Shown here: positions 27,741 through 35,886 of the stretch, piece after piece
Position numbering within the stretch: the stretch's first letter is position 1
How the letters are laid out: each line of letters starts with the position of its first letter
NCBI RefSeq assembly: GCF_000379125.1
Contig: NZ_KB900626.1
Location: 901,748-965,747, forward strand
Origin: Methylosinus sp. LW4
GTDB taxonomy: Bacteria > Pseudomonadota > Alphaproteobacteria > Rhizobiales > Beijerinckiaceae
Reading direction: 5' to 3'
DNA: 64,000 nt
Position numbers and translations under genes: made by a program
The notes under the pieces: model-generated
What the model was told of the DNA's origin: nothing
The model's database searches: none
What the model saw: only the letters and a program-made list of their open reading frames with translations

Positions 27741-28166
27741 TTATCGCACCGAGCCGACCGCCTGTCCTTCTGCGTGAGGGAGCCTGACGGCGAAGGCGCC
27801 GGGGCCGAGCAGGGCCTGCACGATCAGGAGCGCCGTCCACAGCGCTGGAAACTCCCATCCGCCATTGGCGTTGGAGAACAGCCAGCCATTGGGCAGATGC
27901 ACGAGCAGCGCGCCGATCATCACGGGAATGAGCGCGACGGACACGATGCGCGTGAGCGCGCCGAAGATCAATGCGAGGCCGCCGCCGATCTCCGCGGCCA
28001 CGACCACATAGGCGAGCAGCGAGGGATAGCCGAGCTGCTCGAAGAATTTCGCTGTTCCAGGCAGGGTGAACACGAAGACTTTGAGCAGCCCATGCGCGAG
28101 AAACAGCGCGCCGAGGCTCACGCGCAGCAGCAGAGCAGCGTAATCCGCATTGCGAACATTGGTCAT
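27741..28166 (-). CDS. DoxX family membrane protein
   Basis: A 141-residue protein with four hydrophobic helices. The family signature LLRVSLGALFLAHGLLKVFVFTLPGTAKFFEQLGYP is at residues 11-50, and AEIGGGLALIFGALTRIVSVALIPVMIGAL follows. A good ggatcgagag ribosome site precedes the ATG at 28166. It sits downstream of the pirin gene on the same strand. DoxX proteins of this kind are linked to redox or thiol stress, but the activity is unknown. Confidence 0.86.
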   Translation of the reverse strand: MTNVRNADYAALLLRVSLGALFLAHGLLKVFVFTLPGTAKFFEQLGYPSLLAYVVVAAEIGGGLALIFGALTRIVSVALIPVMIGALLVHLPNGWLFSNANGGWEFPALWTALLIVQALLGPGAFAVRLPHAEGQAVGSVR

Positions 28167-28224
28167 TCTCTCGATCCTTCTTTCATGATTTGCGAAGGCC
28201 GGCGCGTCGGCGCCGGCTCGTGTG

Positions 28225-28923
28225 TCACGCGGCGTCGACGAGGACGATCTCGCTGTCCTCGAGCGCGGCGACGCGCAGAATGTCGACATCGCTGATCGCC
28301 GCGCCGTCGCGGGCGTTCACGCGCACATCGTCGATCCGCACGGCGCCGACAGCCGGCACGAGATAGGCTTTGCGCGCGCGGCCGAGCGCATATTCCGCCG
28401 TCTCGCCGGCCCGCAGCGTCGCGCCGACGACGCGCGCGGCTGTGCGGATCGGCAGCGCGTCGCCGTCGTTGTCGAAGCCGGAGGCCAGGGTGACGAAGCG
28501 GCCCGAACGATCTCCCTTGGGGAAGGGACGGGAGCCCCAGGCGGGCGCGCCGCCGCGGGTCGTCGGCAGAATCCAGATCTGAAAGATCCGGGTCGGCTCA
28601 TTCTCGAGATTATATTCGGAATGCGCGACGCCGGAGCCCGCGCTCATCACCTGCACGTCGCCGGCCTCGGTGCGGCCCTTGTTGCCGAGGCTATCCTGAT
28701 GCGTGATCGCGCCCTCGCGGACATAGGTGACGATCTCCATGTCGCGATGCGGATGCGTCGGAAAGCCCGTGTGCGGTGCGATCGTGTCGTCGTTCCAGAC
28801 GCGCAGATCGCCCCAATGCATCCGTCTGGCGTCGTGATAGTCGGCGAATGAGAAATGATGCTTGGCGTCGAGCCAGCCGTGATCGGCGCCGCCGAGGCTG
28901 TCGAAAGGTCTCAGTTCGATCAT
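28225..28923 (-). CDS. Pirin family protein (YhhW-type, possible quercetinase)
   Basis: A 232-residue bicupin. The metal-binding N-terminal cupin reads FPTHPHRDMEIVTYVREGAITHQDSLGN and QVMSAGSGVAHSEYN, which supplies the three His and one Glu. The C-terminal cupin is less conserved. YhhW has quercetin 2,3-dioxygenase activity in vitro; the natural role is not known. It forms a unit with the DoxX gene and is divergent from a LysR gene, an arrangement seen in many proteobacteria. Confidence 0.9.
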   Translation of the reverse strand: MIELRPFDSLGGADHGWLDAKHHFSFADYHDARRMHWGDLRVWNDDTIAPHTGFPTHPHRDMEIVTYVREGAITHQDSLGNKGRTEAGDVQVMSAGSGVAHSEYNLENEPTRIFQIWILPTTRGGAPAWGSRPFPKGDRSGRFVTLASGFDNDGDALPIRTAARVVGATLRAGETAEYALGRARKAYLVPAVGAVRIDDVRVNARDGAAISDVDILRVAALEDSEIVLVDAA

Positions 28924-29035
28924 TGCAAATCTCCTGTCGCGACATCGGTCGCTGTCGATGGAGACGGATTTAAGAGTTGCGCGCCCTTCTGTTCAGTCGG
29001 ATAATTTTGGTCGAACTGTTCGAGAAAGTTGAAAA

Positions 29036-29965
29036 GTGAGCAATCCGGGCGCGCCCAGCCTCGACCAGCTGACCATCTTCCTGGCCATTGTCGACGCCGG
29101 CAGCTTCGCCGGCGCGGCGCGGCGGTTGAATCGCGCCGTCTCGGTGATCAGCTATGGAATCGCCAATCTCGAGGCGCAGCTCGGCATAGAGCTGTTCGAG
29201 CGCGAGGGAACGCGCAAGCCGCGGCTCACCGTGGCGGGGCGCGCGCTGCTGGCGGAGGCGCGGGCGATCTCGCGCGGCGTCGAGGATTTGCGCGCCAAGG
29301 TCAAAGGCCTGCTCGAGGGGCTGGAGGCGGAGGTCGATCTCGCTGTCGATGTGATGCTGCCGACGGAGCGGGTGGGGACCGTGCTGCGGGAATTCGCGGG
29401 GCGATTCCCGACCGTGCAGCTGCGGCTGCATGTGGAGGCGCTCGGCGCGGTCACGGCGATGGTGCAGGGCGGCGCGGCGATGATCGGCGTGTCCGGCCCG
29501 CTCGCGCTCGGCGTCGAGGGGATTGAGAGCATAGCGGCCGGATCGGTCGCGCTGATCCCGGTGGCGGCTCCCGATCATCCTCTGGGGCGCATGGCGCGCA
29601 TCCCGCCCGGCGCCGCGCGCGAGCATACGCAGCTCGTGCTCACGGATCGCTCGCGCTTCACCGAGGGGCGCGATTTCTCGGTGGTCAGCCCGCGCAGCTG
29701 GCGTCTCGCCGATCTCGGCGCGAAGCACGCCCTGCTGCGCGAGGGCGTCGGCTGGGGCAACATGCCTCTGCAAATGGTCGCGGACGATCTGGCGTCGGGC
29801 GCGCTCGTGCGGCTGGCCATGTCGGATCAACGGGGCGGAATTTATCGCTTCTCGTGCATTTGGCGGCGCGAGGCTCCGCCGGGGCCGGCCGCCACCTGGC
29901 TGGTCGATCGCTTCGTCGCGCTGGGCGCGGAGGATTTGCCGGTCGAAGGGCTGAGCGACGTTTGA
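29036..29965 (+). CDS. LysR family transcriptional regulator
   Basis: A 309-residue LysR protein starting at a GTG. The winged helix is SLDQLTIFLAIVDAGSFAGAARRLNRAVSVISYGIANLEAQLGIELFERE, and an effector-binding domain follows. It is divergent from the pirin-DoxX pair and so is their likely regulator. Unlike most LysR proteins it has Val-Ile-Ser-Tyr in place of the usual Ser-x-x-Ser in the recognition helix, which may alter its site. An imperfect dyad is present in the shared upstream region. Confidence 0.87.
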   Translation: MSNPGAPSLDQLTIFLAIVDAGSFAGAARRLNRAVSVISYGIANLEAQLGIELFEREGTRKPRLTVAGRALLAEARAISRGVEDLRAKVKGLLEGLEAEVDLAVDVMLPTERVGTVLREFAGRFPTVQLRLHVEALGAVTAMVQGGAAMIGVSGPLALGVEGIESIAAGSVALIPVAAPDHPLGRMARIPPGAAREHTQLVLTDRSRFTEGRDFSVVSPRSWRLADLGAKHALLREGVGWGNMPLQMVADDLASGALVRLAMSDQRGGIYRFSCIWRREAPPGPAATWLVDRFVALGAEDLPVEGLSDV

Positions 29966-30044
29966 GCTCGGCGCCGCCGGCCGGAGCCGCGCGCTCCGAG
30001 CCCGGGTCTTGACGGCCGTCCGCCGATCATGGACCCTTTTCGGC

Positions 30045-30461
30045 ATGGCGAAGCTATGGGCGATTTGGGGACGGCTGGCGCGCATGCTCGCGCTGAGCGG
30101 GATCGTCGCGCTTTTTCTCGCGCAGGCGGTCGCCTCCGCGCGTCCCGACGCGTCGAGCTTCGGCGGCTCCGCCTCGCTCTCCTCGTCGGACCGGCTCTGC
30201 CGTTCGGCCGCCACCGAGGCGGCTCATGACGTCGCCGACGCCCATGGCGGTCATACGGGCGGGGGCCATCATTGCGACTCGTGCCCCGCCATCTGCGGCG
30301 GTGGCGCGGCGGACGCCATTGTCGCGCCCCTTCGGCTCGGCGCGGCTCTGCCCCATGCGCCGCCCGCCGTCGTGGCGTCGCGGGCGGTCGAGGCTCCGGC
30401 TCGCCGCCGGCCCGGCTGGCGCTGGTCCTGGTCGTCGCGCGCGCCGCCGCTCGGCGCCTGA
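30045..30461 (+). CDS. DUF2946-like His/Cys-rich secreted protein
   Basis: A 138-residue protein with a hydrophobic N-terminal signal segment (MLALSGIVALFLAQAVASA). A metal-binding looking motif, HGGHTGGGHHCDSCPAICGG, lies near residues 68-87. The C-terminus is Arg/Trp-rich. Short His/Cys-rich proteins of this sort are often found beside copper or TonB-dependent uptake genes. It directly precedes the ECF sigma gene by 72 bases and may form part of the same locus. An in-frame TTG at 30009 is less likely as start. Confidence 0.55.
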   Translation: MAKLWAIWGRLARMLALSGIVALFLAQAVASARPDASSFGGSASLSSSDRLCRSAATEAAHDVADAHGGHTGGGHHCDSCPAICGGGAADAIVAPLRLGAALPHAPPAVVASRAVEAPARRRPGWRWSWSSRAPPLGA

Positions 30462-30533
30462 TCGCGCCGCTCGACGCGACGGCGCCGCGCTCTTCCCGCC
30501 GCCAATCCTTTCGCACGCATTCGGACGCCGCGC

Positions 30534-31034
30534 ATGTCGGACAGCAAATTCTTGTCGTTCCGCGAGCTTTTCCTCCGCAACAAGCGCGGCCTGCTCGCTT
30601 TTCTGACGCGCCGGGTCGGGCGCGAGGAGGCCTCCGATCTGCTGCAGGAGACCTTCGTGCGCGCGCTCCGCCACGATCGTTTCGAGAGCGTCGCCGATTC
30701 GACCGCCTTTCTGAAGCAGATCGCCATCAATCTCACCAGGGATTTCGCCCGTCGCCGCAAGACCGAGACTCGCTATCTCGATTTCGGCGATCCGCCCGTC
30801 GAAGCGCCCTCGGACGCGGCGACGCCGGAAGAATCGCTCGATCGCCGCCTCGAGGCGCGCATCGTGCTGGAGACGATCGAGGCGCTGCCGCCCCGCTGCC
30901 GGGAGGTCTGCGTGATGGTGATGCACGAAGGCGTCTCCCTGAACGAGGCGGCGCGGCGGCTCGGCATTTCCGAGACGATGGCGCGCCGGCACTTGCGGCT
31001 CGCGCTGCTGCGCTGCCGGGCGGCGCTCGATTGA
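30534..31034 (+). CDS. ECF sigma factor, FecI/MbnI-like
   Basis: A 166-residue extracytoplasmic-function sigma factor. Region 2 is RRVGREEASDLLQETFVRALRHD and region 4 is IEALPPRCREVCVMVMHEGVSLNEAARRLGISETMARRHL. It is of the iron/copper-starvation FecI type. It precedes a FecR-like anti-sigma gene and a TonB-dependent receptor gene, as in fec and mbnIRT. It most likely recognises the shared motif seen before fecR, the receptor and mbnP. No such motif is visible before its own gene. Confidence 0.9.
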   Translation: MSDSKFLSFRELFLRNKRGLLAFLTRRVGREEASDLLQETFVRALRHDRFESVADSTAFLKQIAINLTRDFARRRKTETRYLDFGDPPVEAPSDAATPEESLDRRLEARIVLETIEALPPRCREVCVMVMHEGVSLNEAARRLGISETMARRHLRLALLRCRAALD

Positions 31035-31051
31035 TTTATTTTGGCGCTCCG

Positions 31052-31080
31052 GTTTCGTTTTCCGTTCCGGCGCGTCCTAT
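31052..31080 (+). promoter_or_regulatory. Candidate ECF-sigma promoter before fecR
   Basis: GTTTCGTTTTCCG (31052-31064) followed by CGCGTCCTAT (31071-31080) resembles a FecI/PvdS-type promoter with a CGTC -10. The 13-base upstream half is identical to that before the receptor gene, and the downstream half CGCGTCCTATGAG is identical to that before mbnP. It ends 48 bases before the fecR start. Confidence 0.6.
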
Positions 31081-31127
31081 GAGACAGCAGAGGGCGGAGG
31101 AGCCGCGGCGATCGATGGCTATGACCA

Positions 31128-32075
31128 ATGACCGACTATAGCGACGGTTTCGATCACGACAGCCCGCGCGTCGCCGCCGTCAATTGGTGGATACGGATGC
31201 GGGCCGGGGCGCTTTCGGCCGCCGAAAAGGCCGAATTCGACGCCTGGCGAGCGGCGGACCCCGCCAATGCCGCGGCCTTCGACGATATGGCGGACATGTG
31301 CGGCTTCGTGGAGAGGCTCGCGCCGAGCCGGCGTCCCGAGCCGCCGCGCGTCGCTCCCCGTCGCCGGGCCTCGCTGGCCGGCGCGGCGACGATGGCCGTC
31401 GCGCTCTGTCTCGCCATGGCGGTCGGCTTCGGCGATCTCGCGACCTGGCTTCGCTCGGACCTCTACGCCGGCGTCGGCGACCGCAAGAGTGTGACGCTGG
31501 AGGACGGTTCGCGCGTGGAACTCGACGCGAGGTCGGCCATTGCGCTGCATTTCGAGCCCGGCCGTCGGCGGCTGACGCTGCTCGAGGGCGAAGCCTGGTT
31601 CCAAGTCGCGCCGGACGCCGCGCGGCCCTTTGTCGTGGAGGCGGCCGGGGGCTCGGTGACGGCGCTGGGCACGGCCTTTGACATTGCGCTCGACAAGGGC
31701 GAGGCGCGCGTCACCGTCACCGAGCACAGCGTCGCGGTCGCGAGCGGCGGCGATTCCGTGGTGGTGGGGGAGGGCGCGCAGAGCGCCTTTTCCGCCGAGC
31801 GCGCGGCGCGGCCCGAAGCCGTCGACGTCAAGCGCGCCACGGCTTGGCGGCGCGGCAGGCTGATCTTCGAGAACAAGCCGCTCGGCGAAGTGCTCGCGGC
31901 GCTCGGCCGACACCGGCGCGGCTATGTCTATTGCATCGGCGAAGCGAGCTGCGAGCGGCGCGTGACCGGCGTTTTCGACGCCGAGAATCCCGCCCAGGCG
32001 CTGCGCGAGATCGAGGCCTTTCTCGGCCTGCGCGCCATTCATGTCACCGACTATCTGATCCTGCTCCACGGCTGA
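31128..32075 (+). CDS. FecR family anti-sigma / sigma regulator (MbnR-like)
   Basis: A 315-residue inner-membrane signal transducer. The cytoplasmic sigma-binding domain begins AVNWWIRMRAGALSAAEKAEFDAWRAADPANAAAFDDM. One transmembrane helix (about residues 83-103, AGAATMAVALCLAMAVGFGDL) follows. The periplasmic FecR domain has VTLEDGSRVELDARSAIALHFEPGRRRLTLLEGEAWFQV. The last part, LGEVLAALGRHRRGYVYCI, resembles the domain that meets the receptor's signalling domain. It has its own ECF-type promoter candidate. Confidence 0.9.
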   Translation: MTDYSDGFDHDSPRVAAVNWWIRMRAGALSAAEKAEFDAWRAADPANAAAFDDMADMCGFVERLAPSRRPEPPRVAPRRRASLAGAATMAVALCLAMAVGFGDLATWLRSDLYAGVGDRKSVTLEDGSRVELDARSAIALHFEPGRRRLTLLEGEAWFQVAPDAARPFVVEAAGGSVTALGTAFDIALDKGEARVTVTEHSVAVASGGDSVVVGEGAQSAFSAERAARPEAVDVKRATAWRRGRLIFENKPLGEVLAALGRHRRGYVYCIGEASCERRVTGVFDAENPAQALREIEAFLGLRAIHVTDYLILLHG

Positions 32076-32115
32076 GGCGTTTTTCGCCTCGCGCGAAAAA
32101 AATTTGCTCCGCGAC

Positions 32116-32142
32116 GTTTCGTTTTCCGCATCGACCGCGTCC
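32116..32142 (+). promoter_or_regulatory. Candidate ECF-sigma promoter before the TonB-dependent receptor gene
   Basis: GTTTCGTTTTCCG (32116-32128) is identical to the copy before fecR, with CGCGTCC at 32136-32142. The spacing is one base longer than before fecR. It lies 60 bases before the receptor start. Confidence 0.6.
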
Positions 32143-32201
32143 AGCAAGACGGGGGCATTTCAGCGCCCCGAGGCGGACGATCGTTACGGAGATGCGGAGA
32201 C

Positions 32202-34748
32202 ATGGCGAGGAAGTCGGCGCGCGGCGAGCGGCGAGGTGAAGCGAATATGGGTTCGGCGGTCGCGGCGGCGGCGTTCGGCGCCTTGATGACGGGAGCGGGA
32301 GTCTCGGATTCTCCAGCGCAGGCCGCTATTGCGCCGCAGGAGCGCTCGGGCGCGATCCAGAGCTACCGCATTCCCGCGGGCTCGGTGGCCTCGGCGCTGA
32401 ATGTCATCGCCGATGAGAACGATCTCCATGTGCTCTACGACGCGCGCCTCACCCATGGCCGCATGACGCCGGGGCTTTCCGGCAAATATTCCGTGCAGGA
32501 GGCGCTCGGCGCGCTGCTGGCCGGCACCGGCCTCACTTACGAATTCTCGCGCGACGGGCAGGCGGTGTCGATCGTGCTGGCGCAGAACGACGCCGCGACG
32601 CAGAACGACGCCAGCGGCGCAGCGGCGCTGCCGCCGATCGACATTGGCGCGCAGACTGGGCGCAAGGACGGCGCGCCGAGTGGCGGCCGCGCGGCGCCGG
32701 GGCCGGGCGATCGCTATACCGGCTATAACGCCGCGAGCGCGCCGGCGACTCTGAAGACCGACACGCCGCTGTTGAAGACGCCGATCGCCATCGAGGTGGT
32801 GACGCGCCAGACGATGGACGATCAGCAGGCGATTTCAGTCGGTGACGCGCTGCTCTCTAATGTCAGCGGCGTGACTCCGGTCGCCAATGCTTTCGACCTC
32901 TTCAAAATTCGCGGCTTCTACAATCCTCTCGGCAATGGCTATAAAAACGGCTTGATGGAGTATCACCTCCGCAATCTCGACACCACTAATCTGCAATCAG
33001 TCGAAGTGCTGAAAGGGCCTGCCGCGATGCTGTTCGGCCGCGGCGAGCCGGGCGGCATCGTGAATCTGGTCGTCAAGCGACCGCTCGAGACGCCCTATTA
33101 TTCGGTGCAGCAGCAGGTGAAATCCTTCAATGGAACGCGCACCACGCTCGACGCCACCGGGCCGCTGACGCAGGACAAAGCGATCCTCTATCGATTCAAT
33201 GGCGAATTCTACAGCACCGATTCCTATCGTGATTTCGTGAGCGACCGGAATCTCTTCCTCGCGCCGACGATCTCGATTCGTCCGTTCGAGCAATTTCGCA
33301 TGAACATCGATTTCGAATATCAGAACAGAACCTATGTCGACGATTACGCGATCCTGCCGGCGGTCGGCGGAGGCCCCGCCAATATTCCCATCAGCCGCTA
33401 TCTCCAGATGCCGTCGATCATGACGACGATGCCCGATCATGTCGACCGAAAGCGCATCGCCTATGACTGGACGTGGGATTTCGCGCCGGACTGGAGCCTC
33501 ACCAATCGGCTCGGCTATTACAACATCGGCACTCGGAACGAGAATGTCACCGGCGCCGGCTTCAATGCGACGACAGGCGTGCTGACTCGCCTATTGAACT
33601 ATTTCCCTGGCTACACGGACCAGAGTCTCGCCCTCAATCTCGATCTGAAAGGGAAATTCGCAACCGGGCCGCTCGAGCATTCGATATTGGTCGGCTATGA
33701 TTATTTCGCGACCATCATGCCGTATTACAATTATTATTTTTTGAACGCCGCCAGCTCGATCAACATTTACGCGCCGTCCTATACGCAGCTCGAGAATCCC
33801 TATCGATCTCTCTATTACGGCCAGGCGGGCCAAAAATGGACAGGCGTCTATGGGCAGGACATGATTTCCTTCCTCGACGACACGGTCCATGTGCTGCTAG
33901 GCGGACGCTATGATTGGACGGAGACGGGTTCGAACAAAGTCTTCTCCTCTCTCTACGCCGCCCGCAATTCCTACGTGAACAACTATGCCGAGTCCTTCAG
34001 TCCGCGCGTCGGCGTCGTCTATCAGCCGCTGCCCTGGCTATCGCTCTACGGCAATTTCACGCAATCTTTCGGCGCGAACAATGGCCTGACCAACCGGCTG
34101 ATACCGCTCGCGCCGCAAAAGGGCGAGCAATTCGAGGGCGGGCTGAAGGCGGAACTCCTCGACAAGCGCCTCACTTTGACGATGGCCTATTTCGATATCC
34201 ACAAGACCAATATCCCCTATACGGATCCGACCGACTCGAGCAACACGCTGCTGATCGGCAAAGCGCGCAGCCAGGGTTTCGAATTCGATCTGACGGGACG
34301 CATAGACGACAATTGGAGCGTCATCGCCAATTACACGCATGACGACGTGCGCACGGTGCAAGGCGCGAGCTCTTATAATCCGCTGACGCTCAGCGCGACG
34401 CAGCTCGCGGTCGCCGGCACGAAGCTGCCCGCGAGCCCGCGCAACTACGGCAATCTCTGGGTGAAATACGACGCTGACGGGCAATTCGACGGATTGAGCC
34501 TCGGCGGCGGCGTTACGGTCGTCGAGAGCTCGCTGGGCGACAATGCGAACTCTTTCGTCCTGCCCGGATATACGCTGGTCAATGGAATGATCGCCTATAC
34601 CGCCAAGGTCGCCGGCTATACGGTGACCGGCCAGCTCAACGTCAAGAACATCGGCAATGTGGTCTATTATCCGACGTCGACGGACCGCTACACAATCATG
34701 ACCGGCGCCCCCCGCACCTTCCTCGGCTCGCTGCGCGTCGAATTCTGA
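32202..34748 (+). CDS. TonB-dependent receptor with STN signalling domain (MbnT/FecA-like)
   Basis: An 848-residue outer-membrane importer. A signal peptide and an STN signalling domain (IQSYRIPAGSVASALNVIADENDLHVLYD... to about residue 128) come first. A TonB-box-like LPPIDIG, the plug (IEVVTRQTMDDQQ, VLKGPAAMLFGRGEPGGIVNLVVKRP) and a beta-barrel ending in Phe (LRVEF) follow. The STN domain signals through FecR to the ECF sigma. The ligand is a metallophore; the adjacent MbnP/MbnH genes suggest a copper chelator such as methanobactin, but a siderophore cannot be excluded. Confidence 0.9.
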   Translation: MARKSARGERRGEANMGSAVAAAAFGALMTGAGVSDSPAQAAIAPQERSGAIQSYRIPAGSVASALNVIADENDLHVLYDARLTHGRMTPGLSGKYSVQEALGALLAGTGLTYEFSRDGQAVSIVLAQNDAATQNDASGAAALPPIDIGAQTGRKDGAPSGGRAAPGPGDRYTGYNAASAPATLKTDTPLLKTPIAIEVVTRQTMDDQQAISVGDALLSNVSGVTPVANAFDLFKIRGFYNPLGNGYKNGLMEYHLRNLDTTNLQSVEVLKGPAAMLFGRGEPGGIVNLVVKRPLETPYYSVQQQVKSFNGTRTTLDATGPLTQDKAILYRFNGEFYSTDSYRDFVSDRNLFLAPTISIRPFEQFRMNIDFEYQNRTYVDDYAILPAVGGGPANIPISRYLQMPSIMTTMPDHVDRKRIAYDWTWDFAPDWSLTNRLGYYNIGTRNENVTGAGFNATTGVLTRLLNYFPGYTDQSLALNLDLKGKFATGPLEHSILVGYDYFATIMPYYNYYFLNAASSINIYAPSYTQLENPYRSLYYGQAGQKWTGVYGQDMISFLDDTVHVLLGGRYDWTETGSNKVFSSLYAARNSYVNNYAESFSPRVGVVYQPLPWLSLYGNFTQSFGANNGLTNRLIPLAPQKGEQFEGGLKAELLDKRLTLTMAYFDIHKTNIPYTDPTDSSNTLLIGKARSQGFEFDLTGRIDDNWSVIANYTHDDVRTVQGASSYNPLTLSATQLAVAGTKLPASPRNYGNLWVKYDADGQFDGLSLGGGVTVVESSLGDNANSFVLPGYTLVNGMIAYTAKVAGYTVTGQLNVKNIGNVVYYPTSTDRYTIMTGAPRTFLGSLRVEF

Positions 34749-34808
34749 TCGGCGGGCGCCTCGGGGCGGGAGATTTGCGCTGATCGCAAAAAATCTTTCG
34801 TCCCGACA

Positions 34809-34837
34809 TTCCCTTTTTGCCGTCTCGCGCGTCCTAT
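34809..34837 (+). promoter_or_regulatory. Candidate ECF-sigma promoter before mbnP
   Basis: CGCGTCCTATGAG (34828-34840) repeats the downstream half of the fecR promoter exactly, and TTCCCTTTTTGCCG (34809-34822) is a weaker form of the upstream half. It lies about 65 bases before the mbnP start. Confidence 0.5.
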
Positions 34838-34905
34838 GAGGTAGGCGAGTCCCTCGAGAGTTCGCGGTCGGCGGAACGTCCGGCCGATAGATGGAGGAAG
34901 TCGAG

Positions 34906-35886
34906 ATGCGGAATTTGCGAAAGCTCGGATTTGCGGCCGTGGCGGCCGGCTATTTTTGCGGCGTTTGCGGGCCGGCGCTCGCCGCCTCCGGCGAGACGAA
35001 GCCGGTCTCGATCGCCTTCGCGTTGGTCGACGACGGCAAGGAGGTCGGCTGCGGCGCGCCGCTCGCCAATCTCGGGACGAGCCATCTCGCCGCCAAGCTC
35101 CATGATGCGCGTTTCTATGTCTACGGCTTCAAGCTGATCGACGCAAAGGGCAAGCGCACGCCGGTGTCGCTGGAGCAGAGCGAATGGCAATATGGCGACG
35201 TCGCTCTGCTCGATTTCAAAGATGCGCGCGGCGGCAATAATCCTTGCACGGCGGGCAATCCGGCCAAGAACGTCCGCATCGTCGGCAGCGCGCCGGCGGG
35301 CGCCTATGTCGGCCTCGAATTCTCGGTCGGCGCGCCGGTGGAGACGATCGTCGACGGCAAGCCCGTCGCGATCAATCACTCCAATGTCGAGACCGCGCCG
35401 GCTCCGCTCGATGTGGTCGGCATGGCGTGGAACTGGCAGGCCGGCCGCCGCTTCGTGACTTTCGAGTTCGACCCGGAGACGCCCGTCATCAAGGCCGATG
35501 GCTCCAAGGCGCGGACCTGGATGGTGCATATCGGCTCCACCGCCTGCAAGGGCAATCCGGCGACCGGCGAGATCGTCTCCTGCGCGCATGAGAACCGTTT
35601 CTCCGTGACGCTCGATCGCTTCGACGCCAAGACGCAGCGCGTCGAGCTCGATTTGACCCGCTTGCTCGCGAATTCCGACCTCGCGGTCGACAAGGGCGGC
35701 GCGGTCGGCTGCATGGGCGCGCTCGACGATCCCGAATGTTCCGCCGTTTTCGCGGCGCTCGGCCTCAATCTCGGCGACAGCGCAGCGGGCGCCGGCGATG
35801 CCGGCAAGCAGGCCAAGCCCGGCGTCTCGTCGATTTTCAAGGTCGGCGCTTCGACGCCGGCGAAAATCGTGGGCGCGAAGCAGTGA
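34906..35886 (+). CDS. mbnP: MbnP-like periplasmic copper protein (four-Cys metallo-mystery pair protein)
   Basis: A 326-residue secreted protein with a signal peptide ending in ALAA (residues 1-27). The family Cys pattern is visible: VGCGAPLANLG, NNPCTAGN, STACKGNP and VSCAHEN, with two more Cys in VGCMGALDDPEC. In Methylosinus MbnP a Trp is oxidised by MbnH to kynurenine, making a copper-binding site; candidate Trp residues here are in SEWQYGDVALLDF and MAWNWQAG. The ATG at 34906 is chosen because a GGAGG ribosome site lies 8 bases before it. It overlaps mbnH by four bases. Confidence 0.86.
   Translation: MRNLRKLGFAAVAAGYFCGVCGPALAASGETKPVSIAFALVDDGKEVGCGAPLANLGTSHLAAKLHDARFYVYGFKLIDAKGKRTPVSLEQSEWQYGDVALLDFKDARGGNNPCTAGNPAKNVRIVGSAPAGAYVGLEFSVGAPVETIVDGKPVAINHSNVETAPAPLDVVGMAWNWQAGRRFVTFEFDPETPVIKADGSKARTWMVHIGSTACKGNPATGEIVSCAHENRFSVTLDRFDAKTQRVELDLTRLLANSDLAVDKGGAVGCMGALDDPECSAVFAALGLNLGDSAAGAGDAGKQAKPGVSSIFKVGASTPAKIVGAKQ

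Noticed and set aside
28991..29016. LysR operator between the pirin and LysR genes
   Set aside because: GTTCAGTC and GGTCGAAC are only partly symmetric (five of eight pairs), not enough for a call.
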